Shown here piece by piece: positions 1 through 10,300 of a stretch of DNA of 64,000 bases. The DNA lies in NCBI RefSeq assembly GCF_020991415.1, contig NZ_JAJMOY010000004.1, forward strand, positions 1 through 64,000, in the 5' to 3' direction. The notes under the pieces were generated by a model. It ran no database searches. It saw nothing but the letters and a program-made list of their open reading frames with translations, and was not told the DNA's origin. The position numbers and the translations under genes were made by a program. How positions within the stretch are numbered: position 1 is the stretch's first letter; each line of letters begins with the position of its first letter. This stretch comes from Flavobacterium sp. ENC. Lineage in GTDB: Bacteria > Bacteroidota > Bacteroidia > Flavobacteriales > Flavobacteriaceae.

Positions 1-785
1 CAAGTATTGGAATTTGGGGCTTGTCCCGCTGGCTGTCGGGATTGGAGATTTGTATTTATACCTCAGTGCGTTAGGGATCGCAGCGATATCCTTTTGCGGG
101 GAATGTCAGATCTGTAAATAGCCACGTGAAGCAATCCCGCAAAAGATTTAGCGAAGAGCACGGCCCAAAGGGAAACGCCCAAAAGTAATACCTGATGATG
201 TTTTAAGAAGTGATTTTCTTGATGGATTTTAACCGCAAAGCACGCAAAAGGGTTTACTAAATCCTCTGAAATCGCAAAGGACGCAAAGCTGTGCGGAAAG
301 TATTGGAATTTGGTGCTTGTCCCGATGGCTGTCGGAATTGGAATTTTGTATTTATACCTCAGTGCGTTAGGGATCGCAGCGATATCCTTTTGCGGGAATC
401 CCAAACCTGTGACGAAGCCGGCCTAAATCAATTCCGCAAAAGATTTAGCGAAGAGCCCGGCCCGAAGGGAAACGCCCGGATGAAATACACATGTAGTAAG
501 AATTGATTTGTTGATGGATTTAACCGCAAAGTGCGCAGAAGGGATTTGAAAATGACTTTAAATTGCAAGGTACGCAAAGCTGTGCGGCAAGTATTGGAAT
601 TTGGTGCTTGTCCCATGGCTATCGGAATTGGAATTTTGTATTTATACCTCAGTGCGTTAGGGATCGCAGCGATATCCTTTTGCGGGTATCCCAAACCTGT
701 AGCGAAGCCGAACTAAACCAATTCCGCAAAAGATTTAGCGAAGAGCCCGGCCCAAAGGGAAACGCCCAGATGAAAAATAGCTGAT
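1..785. repeat. Three tandem copies of a ~290 bp intergenic repeat
   Basis: A conserved core of about 180 bp occurs at roughly 1-183, 297-482 and 588-773, with start offsets of 296 and 291 bp. The cores are joined by linkers that share CGCAAAG words (for example ACCGCAAAG followed by CGCAAAGCTGTGCGG). Each core carries the words AAGTATTGGAATTTGG, CTCAGTGCGTTAGGGATCGC and CGAAGAGC-CGGCCC-AAGGGAAACGCCC. Copies 2 and 3 also carry inverted arms CTTTTGCGGGAAT / ATTCCGCAAAAG about 30 bp apart (387-399 and 431-442 in copy 2). Open frames exist on both strands but shift between copies and resemble no protein, so this is read as non-coding. The left edge is cut by the window, so more copies may lie upstream. 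Confidence 0.85.
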
Positions 786-966
786 GTAGTAAGAGATAAT
801 TTGGCTAAATTAGGATTGGAATTTTTTTATCTACTCAAGGTGTAGTAATTAACAATTTGCAAAGGGATAATAAAAATATTCTTAAAATATAAGTAACTGT
901 AAGTATGTAATAGAAAAAAACAGCAACAAAAAATATTGTAACTGTTTAATTATTTTTTTTCAGATT

Positions 967-1986
967 TTATAACTTATTATCGTTGACATCATTGATAAAC
1001 CGGATAACTCCGCTCATAAAAACTTTTTGATCATCCCACATGGCCAGGTGACTTCCGTTTGGACAATATAAATAACGTCCGTTCTGAACTAGCTTACTTT
1101 GCTCTTCCATTGCTTTAGGATCCATCGTATCATATTTAGCGCCAATCATGAGGGTGGGGGTTGCAATTTCATGCAGGCGATTCTTAATATCCCATTTGGC
1201 TAAACGACCGCTTATACCAAATTCGCTTGGTCCTTGCATCAATGTATAGATTTCTCCATTAACGTGTTTACTGGCACGGTTTAATCCGTCTGGCCATTCT
1301 TTTAATCTGCACAGGTGTTCTTTGTAGAAATTAGGAATTAAAAGTTCCATATAACGTGGATTGTTAAAGTCTTTTTTAGCTTCCAAAGACCTGATTTCTG
1401 CCAATATCTCCGGTTTCATTTGTTTGGCTAATACTTCATCAGCATATTTGCCATATTCCGGAGCACTGGCTACCATATTGGAAACTAACAGTCCTTTTAG
1501 ATTTTTTTGGTATTTTAAGGCATATTCCATGGCCAGAATTCCTCCCCACGAATTTCCTAATACATAAAAATTATTTTTATCTGCTCCAATAGCTTTTCGA
1601 ACCTGCTCTACCTCTTCTACAAATCTTTCGGTAGTCCATAAGCTGCTGTCCTTTGGCTGATCACTGTAATAGGATCCTAATTGATCGTATTCATAAAATT
1701 CAAAGCCTTCACGCTGAAAAAAAGTTTCAAAGCATTCCATATATTCATGAGTCATCGCCGGTCCTCCGTGCAAAAGCAATACTTTTATCTTCGGATTAGT
1801 ACCAAAACGTTTTGTCCAGACTTTAAAATCCCCTACAGGTGTTTTAATTGGAATCATTTTTACACCGGCTGATTCTACAGCATCCTCCTGATTATAGGTG
1901 AAATAGTTGGAAAGGGAATCTGATTTGGGCTCGTTTTTACAGGAACAAAAGACTAAGAGTACTAATAAGAGGAGAGTAGAACGCAT
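967..1986 (-). CDS. Proline iminopeptidase-type alpha/beta hydrolase, putative lipoprotein
   Basis: A 339-residue alpha/beta-hydrolase. The N-terminus is a hydrophobic signal ending in a lipobox-like FCSC (Cys16), followed by KNEPKSDS, so export and lipid anchoring are likely. The oxyanion-hole HGGP motif begins at His73, the nucleophile elbow is GNSWGG with Ser146, an acidic candidate lies in the AKYDTMDP stretch, and the catalytic His is in GSHLAMWDD near the C-terminus. HGGP plus GNSWGG is typical of the proline iminopeptidase/S33 group, which removes N-terminal residues (often Pro) from peptides; the real substrate is not readable. It lies downstream of the TPR-HTH regulator on the same strand, 118 bp away, so co-transcription is possible. 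The start is an ATG right before the signal peptide. Confidence 0.88.
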   Translation of the reverse strand: MRSTLLLLVLLVFCSCKNEPKSDSLSNYFTYNQEDAVESAGVKMIPIKTPVGDFKVWTKRFGTNPKIKVLLLHGGPAMTHEYMECFETFFQREGFEFYEYDQLGSYYSDQPKDSSLWTTERFVEEVEQVRKAIGADKNNFYVLGNSWGGILAMEYALKYQKNLKGLLVSNMVASAPEYGKYADEVLAKQMKPEILAEIRSLEAKKDFNNPRYMELLIPNFYKEHLCRLKEWPDGLNRASKHVNGEIYTLMQGPSEFGISGRLAKWDIKNRLHEIATPTLMIGAKYDTMDPKAMEEQSKLVQNGRYLYCPNGSHLAMWDDQKVFMSGVIRFINDVNDNKL

Positions 1987-2104
1987 ATTTGTTGGAATTA
2001 AAGGATAAGGGATTAAATTTCTTTTAAACTAAATTACAAATTAAAATTCGATAAATAACTGAGCTGTTAATTGGGTACTCTTTTTGTCTGTTTGATATAT
2101 TAAT

Positions 2105-3751
2105 CTATATGTTTTCTAAAAAAGTGACCAGATTAATATCCTCATTTTGAATATTGAGTTTCTTTCTCAACCTTGCCCTTGCCACATTCAGACTGTTATA
2201 AGACTGACGTGTAAGTGCGCAAATTTCTTTTGTGGTCATGTTTAACCTTAGAAAGGCACAAATCCTTTTCTCATTGAGTGTTAAGTCCGGATATTTAGTG
2301 TTTAATCGTTCATAAAATTCGTTATAAACCTGACTAAAGCGGACTTCAAATTCTTTCCAGATATCGTCATCCTGAGCGCTTTTAATGTCTATTATTATCT
2401 TTTGAATAACTTCCTGATCATTTTTCTTCATTTGCTTTTTCAAATCTACCAAACGATTTGAAATTTCAGTATTGAACTCGTTCTTTTTTAGGAGGTACAT
2501 GATATTCGTTGTAAGCTCTTTGTTCTTAAACTCTAATTCTCTTTTTAAAGTGTTTTCCCGCAATGAAAGTTCCTTGTTACTCAATTCAGCGCTTTCTTTT
2601 GCCAGTTGCTGAATTTTGGCTTTGGTTTCCTGAAGCCGATACATAATGATAGCGATAATAATTCCCAGAATTAAAACGATAGCAATAATAGAGTATACAA
2701 GTTCTTTTTGGCTTTGCGCTATTTTGGCAGTTTGGTTTTCTTTATCAAATTTGTACTGCATTTCTGCCCGGGTAATCTTTTTTTGGTTTTCTTTATTAAA
2801 AAGGCTGTCGCTTAAAGACTTATATGCAACGTGATAGTTGTAGGCATTTTTGTAATCTCCTTTTCCGGCCATTACAAGGCTAAGTTCGTCTAAAACGGAT
2901 GCTCTTGAAGAGGATGAATTCGCTTGTTTACATAGCTTAAGACTGTTAAGCAAGTATTCTTGTGCTTTATCAAATTGTTTTTTTTCTTTATAAAGCCTTC
3001 CTAAGTGATAATTGGATTTGCATAGCCCGAATATATCGGATTCTTGTTTTCTGATATTAAGGGCTTCTATAAAAATGGCTTCAGCAAGGTCATAGCGTTT
3101 TCCTTTAAGATAGATAATTCCCATATTGGAATATACGGAGGACAGATTTTCATTGTCCTTTGCCTTTTTGCTGTGTGTCGAGGCCTGCATAAAATACTCA
3201 AGCGCGATATCGGTCTGGTTTTTATTATCATAAATAATCCCAATATTATTGAGTACTTTTCCTTTGATCTGGTGCTCTTTAATTGGATCTTTTATAATTT
3301 TTTTATTCAATAAGTCTTCTACCTGCTTGAATTTTACAAGAGCTTTCTCAAAATCTGTCTGATAAAAATAGACTAGGGCAATACTGTTATAGACTTTTAG
3401 GATATCTTTTTGAGGAGGGTATTGTTCATAAATTTTCAGTGCTTTTAACTGATATTCGAGGCAAATATCAATGTTGCCTTTTAAAAGATTGGCATTTCCT
3501 ATATTGGAGTACACTCTTCCTAAAAGGGTGTCCGTAATTTTTTTCTCAAAGGGTAATGCCTTTTTATAATAGAACAATGCAGAATCCAGGTCTCTTTTTT
3601 CTAATAGATGTCCCGTTTGAAGCAGCAGATCCACCTTTTTATCCGGTTCAGTACTTTTCTGATATTGAAGTGTAAGACGATCAATATTTTGTGAAAACAG
3701 TACATCACAACAAAACAGTAAGATCCCTATATATAGCTGTGAATACTTCAA
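2105..3751 (-). CDS. TPR membrane regulator with C-terminal LuxR-like helix-turn-helix
   Basis: A 548-residue protein. Residues 1-20 form a signal peptide, then about seven tetratricopeptide repeats to about residue 330, one transmembrane helix (LVYSIIAIVLILGIIIAIIMYR, about 350-371), a long Lys/Glu-rich coiled coil, and a C-terminal HTH with the LuxR-like pattern LNEKRICAFLRLNMTTKEICALT. This architecture is common in Bacteroidota: periplasmic TPRs sense, and the cytoplasmic HTH is assumed to bind DNA. The start is TTG: in-frame stops lie just upstream and no ATG precedes the signal peptide. It is transcribed away from the giant subtilase across a 581 bp gap that holds a perfect inverted repeat, so regulation of that gene is plausible but inferred. 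The target genes are unknown. Confidence 0.8.
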   Translation of the reverse strand: MKYSQLYIGILLFCCDVLFSQNIDRLTLQYQKSTEPDKKVDLLLQTGHLLEKRDLDSALFYYKKALPFEKKITDTLLGRVYSNIGNANLLKGNIDICLEYQLKALKIYEQYPPQKDILKVYNSIALVYFYQTDFEKALVKFKQVEDLLNKKIIKDPIKEHQIKGKVLNNIGIIYDNKNQTDIALEYFMQASTHSKKAKDNENLSSVYSNMGIIYLKGKRYDLAEAIFIEALNIRKQESDIFGLCKSNYHLGRLYKEKKQFDKAQEYLLNSLKLCKQANSSSSRASVLDELSLVMAGKGDYKNAYNYHVAYKSLSDSLFNKENQKKITRAEMQYKFDKENQTAKIAQSQKELVYSIIAIVLILGIIIAIIMYRLQETKAKIQQLAKESAELSNKELSLRENTLKRELEFKNKELTTNIMYLLKKNEFNTEISNRLVDLKKQMKKNDQEVIQKIIIDIKSAQDDDIWKEFEVRFSQVYNEFYERLNTKYPDLTLNEKRICAFLRLNMTTKEICALTRQSYNSLNVARARLRKKLNIQNEDINLVTFLENI

Positions 3752-4332
3752 TTTAATTTAATTTTATCCGCTAAACTATGAATTATTTTCGAGTTTTAGA
3801 ATTATCATTTATGGGATTTGTAAAAACTTTTTTTAAAATTCAGTACAACATCACCTGTAAGGATTTAAAATATACAGCGGATTATTTGCTTGCTCTTATT
3901 TAATGGGAGAGTACCCATTAAAAATATCCAGACTTTATAAATAAGGATTTTAGTAGCACTTCCACTTCTAAAATTACTATTCCGCTATACCCATACGTAA
4001 AAAAAACTTCGGTAAAAAAAACGCATTTTAAATAGGGTTAAGTCTTGTTTTTAATTCTATAATCAGTGAAAATTTTATTCATGTAAATACTTTGTGTACA
4101 GTGTTTTATGGTTACTTGTTATACAAATGTAATGGTTGTTTATTCTCTATATATAAGATGTAACTATTCTTCAAAGCCGAACTATTTGATTTTTCCATAT
4201 TCTTGTTGCGAAACATTTAATGTTTTGTTTAAATAGCAGACTATTTTCATAAAAAATTATGATTAGTAATTAAACTTAAGTAGGATCTATTGCCAATACA
4301 TTGAATTATTAACTAACCAAAAAACAACTTTA
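3752..4332. other. 581 bp divergent intergenic region
   Basis: No coding sequence is seen. This very A/T-rich region separates the TPR-HTH regulator (minus) from the giant subtilase (plus). It contains a perfect 9-bp inverted repeat at 3899-3922 (listed separately) and a near-direct repeat CGTAAAAAAAAC / CGGTAAAAAAAAC at about 3996-4022. Promoters for both genes must lie here, but no full TTG-N19-TAnnTTTG match could be fixed. Confidence 0.6.
3899..3922. promoter_or_regulatory. Perfect inverted repeat, candidate operator
   Basis: TTTAATGGG and CCCATTAAA flank a 6-nt centre (AGAGTA), giving perfect 9-bp arms. The nonamer AGAGTACCC spanning the centre recurs in reverse complement (GGGTACTCT) at 2073-2081, in the gap upstream of the neighbouring hydrolase gene. 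Sharing by two intergenic regions around one HTH regulator suggests a protein binding site, although a short hairpin or terminator is also possible. Confidence 0.4.
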
Positions 4333-7300
4333 ATGACAAATTATTACAAAAGAGGAAATCGATTATTATGGTTTTTTATTTTTTCGCTTTGGTCTGTTTT
4401 TTCCTTTGGTCAGCAAGCGACCTTTAAAGAAGGTGTCAAACAAGGTTCTGTAAAGATTAAATTTTCAGGACAATTGTCACAAACTTTAAAGAAAATGAAT
4501 GTGACTACAGGGAAAAAACTTACAACAGGAATTCAGGCATTTGACAAGGTCTCTGCTAAGGTTGGAGCCCGGAATATGCATAGGCTGTTTCCTGAAAACC
4601 CTAATCCGATATTAGAAGCAAAATTGCGAAAGCACAAACTTGATTTATGGTATGTTGTAGATATTGACGCGAACCAGAGCGTTAAAGAAGCAGTTCAGAA
4701 GTATAAAGGAATTGCTGAAATTGAGACTGCTGAAACAGAGAAGCAAAAAGTGCTTTCGGATTATAATTTTACACCAGTTAAAAGTATTCCTAAGAAGAAA
4801 ACTTCCGGAGCAGCTTCTTATTTTAATGATCCCAGTTTGCCGGATCAATGGCATTATAATAATACAGGACAAACGGGATATCCGAATGGTTCCGACATTA
4901 ATTTATTCAAAGCGTGGGATGTCGTAAAGGGTAATCCGAATATTATAGTTTCAATACATGATCAGGGAGTAGATATTGAGCACCCCGATTTAAAAGCGAA
5001 TATCTGGACCAATTTAGCGGAGCTTAATGGGGTTCCCGGCGTTGATGATGATGGAAATGGTTATACGGATGATATTCATGGATGGAATTTTGACAAAAAT
5101 ACCGGAGCTATTGAAGCGCAACCGCACGGAACTCACGTAGCGGGTACAATAGCTGCCGTAAACAATAATGGGATAGGTGTCTGTGGTGTTGCCGGAGGCA
5201 GCGGAAATAATGATGGTACCAGAATAATGTCGGTTCAGACGTTAGGAGGCGGCAGCTTTGAGGAAAGTTATATTTACGCAGCCAATAATGGTTCTGTAAT
5301 TTCTCAAAACAGTTGGGGATATACCAGCCCGGGAAATTTTGACGAATCGATCAAAGAGGCGATAGACTATTTTATTGCTGAAGCGGGAGATTTTCCCAAT
5401 AGCCCAATGAAAGGGGGTATAGTAATTTTTGCCGCAGGAAACAGCAACTCTGATGGAGACTGGTATCCGGGACATTATGAAAATACTTTATCTGTAAGTT
5501 CTATTGGACCAAACTGGGAAAAAGCCAGTTACTCTAATTACGGTACCTGGGTAGACATTGCTGCTCCTGGAGGAGAAACTGATCTGGGTTCAAAAAATGG
5601 TGTTTTAAGTACATTGCCTAAAAACCAATATGGTTTTTATCAGGGAACTTCGATGGCTTGTCCACACGTTTCCGGTATTGCGGCACTTGCTCTGGCAAAT
5701 CGTAAAAGTCAGTTAACACCAGAAGTTTTGAGAACAAAACTTATAACAGGTGTTGTTGATATTGACAGTCATAATCCTGACTACGCAGGAAAATTAGGTT
5801 CAGGACATATAGATGCATTTTTGGCCATTCAAAATAATGCCGGTGTTACTCCAAATGCTATTACCGATTTAGCTTTAAAAGGAATCGCACAGGAATTTGC
5901 TAATTTATCCTGGACTGTTCCAACTGATACAGATGATATGCAGCCTGTGGATTTTCGTATTTACTACAGTACTTCACCTATAACAAAGAGTAATATTGCA
6001 TCGGCACAATATGATATTATTAAAAATACCGCTCTGCCGGGAGAAATTATTACTCATTCGGTTAACGGACTTTTGGGACTTACATCCTATTATTTTACCG
6101 TGATTTCGGGTGACAGATGGAATAATTTATCTGAATTATCGAATATTGTCCAGGGTACCACAAATGAGGGACCAAAAATAGATGTTGATAACACTAGTAA
6201 GGACATTGTAATTGATGTGGATGCCAGTACTTCTTTTAAAGGATCACATGAAATGACAATCTTAAACAACGGAGAAGGGGTTTTGAGATGGGAGTTTGCA
6301 GCTCGTCATAAAGATGCTTCTCTTTCCTATTCTGCCAAAAACATACACTATCCTTCTGCTAAAACAACAAAAGTTGCGGCTGCAGGTAAAGTAGGCAGAA
6401 GAAAATCTCAGATTGCAGCATCTTCTAAAACTGCAACTGCTAAAGCTTCTGAATTTAATCCGCAAGAAAAAAGTTTTTGTGATTACCCTACAGATCTTAT
6501 TGGAGATACCGATGTGAATATTCCAAATTCAGCTGCCACAAAATATGTGGTCAGCGAAACGGATGGTTTCAATCTGACACAAATTGTGAGTTACCTTCAG
6601 GTAGATCCTGCATTAGGCCCTGTAGTTTTTGAAGTTTATAAAGGAACTCAGCTTAAGAAAGAAAATCTAATTTATGCACAGGAATATAGGCCTGCAAGTG
6701 CCGCTCAGGGTTATGCATATGTTACATTAGATGAACAATTGTATTTTCAGCAAGGAGAGACTTTTTGGGTTGTAATGCATATTCCGGCAGGAAATCTTTA
6801 TCCTTTATCTATTGGTTACGAGAATTCACCGGAAGGATCTGACAATTGTTTTATTTCTTTTGACTCAGGACAAACCTGGGGACCATTAGGCGTTGCACTG
6901 GATAGCAATGATTTTGCATGGTTTAGTATTGCGAGAAGCCAAAACAAATATTTAGGAGAATATCTGTCGATGGATCCTGCTAACGGAGAATTAAATGGAA
7001 ATACGACACAAAACACAACTCTTTCAGCCGATGCCTCTAAGCTGATTAACGGTACTTATCATGCAAATGCTATTTTAAAATCTAATGATGGAACGAACAG
7101 AGCGCTGAAGCTTCCGGTTACTGTTAATGTATCAGGTCAGCAGCCGGTTCTTAAATCTGTTGAAAAACTGGACTTTTCCAGTGTTTTTAAAGGGACTTCC
7201 AAGGAAATGGAATTTGTAGTTAAAAATACAGGATTGGGTAATTTCAATGATATTGCCGTAAATATTTCTAATCCAAATTTCCAGCTTACCAGTTCAGCTC

Positions 7301-10300
7301 CGAATCAAATTACTGCGGATAGTGAAGTGCTGCTGAAAGTTAAATATACACCAAATGCTACAGGAAACGATAATGGTTTTGTAACGCTCACTTCTGCCAG
7401 CAGTCCGAAAACACTAAGAGTTATTTTATTCGGAGTAAGTGCTGAGCCTGCCAAAATAGTGGTGGATCCAATGACGCAATTGATTGATAATGTTGCATTG
7501 GGAGATCAGGTAACGGCTTCGGTTACCGTTAAAAACGAAGGCCAGGCGGCATTGAAATATTTTATTCCAAAATATGACCAATCCGGAACAAGTGACACGT
7601 GGGAAGGCGGTTATCATAAATACGGATATAAATACCGTACAAATTATGCTTCTGAAAGTGCTCCATTAGCTTACGAATATCAGGATATTTCAGGTTCAGG
7701 AACAGATATTACCAATTATTTTAAAGCAGAGGCTGACAGGTACTTTCCTGTTGAAATGGGATTTGATTTTCCTTACTATGCTGAAAAAATGAAAAAACTT
7801 TATGTGAGTTACAGAGGTTTTACAACTTTTGATGATACCGTTAGACCTATTAATGCTCCGGATTTAGATGGAGCGCCCTATTCTCCGAAAGGATATATTT
7901 CTCCTTTAGGAACTTTTGTTGAATTGGCTGCCGGAGGTGCTGTTTATTATAAAGTAGAACCGGATAAAGTGATCGTGCAATATACCAATCTTACCGATGG
8001 ATCCTCCGGAACTTTAACGACACAAATGGTATTATTTGCAGATGGTAACATTCGTTTCTATTATGACAATATTACTTTTTCTGAGCAGGATCTGGCTTAT
8101 CTGAACATTTTGATCGAAGATTATGCGCAGACAGATGGGATCTTGGTAAATAATTATAATAAAACAACCAAAATTTACTCAGGGCTGGCTTTAGGATTTG
8201 ATTATCCGGGTCCTGACATGATTACATCTATCAGTAATGCCGGCGGTATTTTGTTGCCGGGTGAATCTGCTAAGATGGATGTCGTTATGGAAACAGCTGC
8301 TTTGCATGAAGGCACCATCAACCGATATTTAAATGTTGTCTCTACAGATCCGTTAAATACTCAGGTTAATCCTTTGATTCAAATTAACATCACAAGCGGA
8401 GGTAAAGCTGAACTGACTCTTTCTCATACGGATATTAATTTTGGCGATGTATTTCAGGGAGCCGTTGCGGCACGAAAATTTAATATTAAAAATAACGGCA
8501 CTGCACCAGTAACCTTAACAGGATTTGCTTTAGACAATGCTAAATTTCAGGTTACCGGCGAAACAACTGCAACTATTGCACCCGGATTTAGCAAAGTGTA
8601 CGATGTAATTATGCCGACAAATCTGGTGGCTGATTTAAGTGATGTATTGCGAATTACGGATGATAAAGGTGGTAGTTATGCGATCACACTTTCCGGAAAA
8701 GTATTAGATCCTCCTGGTATTATTGTTGCGGATTTAGATCTGATCACGACGACTTTACAACATGGACAAACGGCTAAGTTTCCATTAAAAATAGAGAATA
8801 CAGGAATCGCTGATCTTGAAGTAGTGGCTACAGGAACAAACTGGCTGACTGCCTCTGTACCGGTAAGTCCTGCAGAAGCTATTCCAAATTTCACCTACAG
8901 TTATGAAACTTTTAATGATGGAACAAATTATCAATGGATTGATATCCGTAAAACAGGAACTCACCTGCCATTACCGGAAGATATTTTTGATACTGATCAG
9001 TATTGGAATAAAATAACATTACCGTGGTCTTTTAATTTTTATGGTAAAGAGTATACGGATATAAATGTTGGTACTACAGGATTATTGACTTTTGATACAC
9101 CGGACGCCAGTGCCGCAATGAATGATATGATCCCGACGGATTTGTTTAAAACCCTTATCGCTCCTTATTGGACGTTTGGTGCTTTTGATACGACAACATA
9201 TCCGGCAGATGAAGTAGGCGTTTTCTATTATAGTGATGCTGAAAAGATGATTATCTCATGGGAATATTTTTCAAATTTCTTTGGAGGATTGGGAGATCCG
9301 ACTTCGGCAGAAGTTATCTTTTATAAAAACGGGACGATGAAGTTTCAATATAAAGTGAATGGAACTTCAGATCTGACCACTAATTTAACTGCTATCGGAC
9401 TTCAGAATGGCGACCATTCCGATTTTGTGGCAATTTCAAATTATGCCAATGTAAATCACGGAAAAGGATTGGCATATGTCATTAATCCGGCGCAAAAACA
9501 TGTTATTCCTGCAGGAACTACTTTAAATGCTCAGATTGATATTGATGCACGTAATATCTATGCCGGCGAATATTCGTCTAAATTAAAATTACGTACCAAT
9601 GTTCCTGGTCAGGAATGGCTTGAAAAACCAATTAAATTAACGGTAACAGGGGCACCAGTTATTACTTCAAATCCTGAAGAAATAAATTTTGGTGAAATAA
9701 TGGTCAATCCTGCTGCGAGCTACACGCGAGAGTTTTCAATTCAAAATACAGGTGCTGAAAATCTTTCGATAACTGCTATTGCTATAGAAAGCGGTTCTGC
9801 AGCATATACCCTCGAAACCTATGCTTTTTTTGAAGACTGGTTTGGGGGAGGGTACTGGAGTTGGGCCAATATAAATGACCTTGCAGGTAATTACCCGACA
9901 ATACTGCCGGGAGAAAACTCTAAATTCAGAATTACATATGCCCCAACGGCAGCTGGTTCTGTAATTGATCATATTGTTATTGAAAGCAATGCAACAGTAG
10001 CAAAAATGATGCTTCCAATAAAAGCGGAAGTGATCTTACCTCCGGCTTTAGCAGTACAAACGAATGAAGTTAATAGTGTTGTTAATTATTTAACGGACAC
10101 CGATACACAATTTGCGACTTTTAATAATAGCAATGGTGGAGGGACTTTAAAATATGAATTGAGTATTGACTACCTCAGAAAAGCTGCAACGGGCAGTACT
10201 TCACGCTCCGAAATAATGGCAAAAAAAGCAAAAACCGCCAAAGTTTCTTCTATCGTACGATCTTCTCCTGCGCCTAAAGGAGGAACTGCTGTATACGCTG

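Noticed and set aside
63..784. Several open reading frames of 60-113 codons on both strands in the tandem repeats
   Set aside because: They exist only because the repeat core is open in several frames; they shift between copies, have no signal or domain, and coincide exactly with the repeat.
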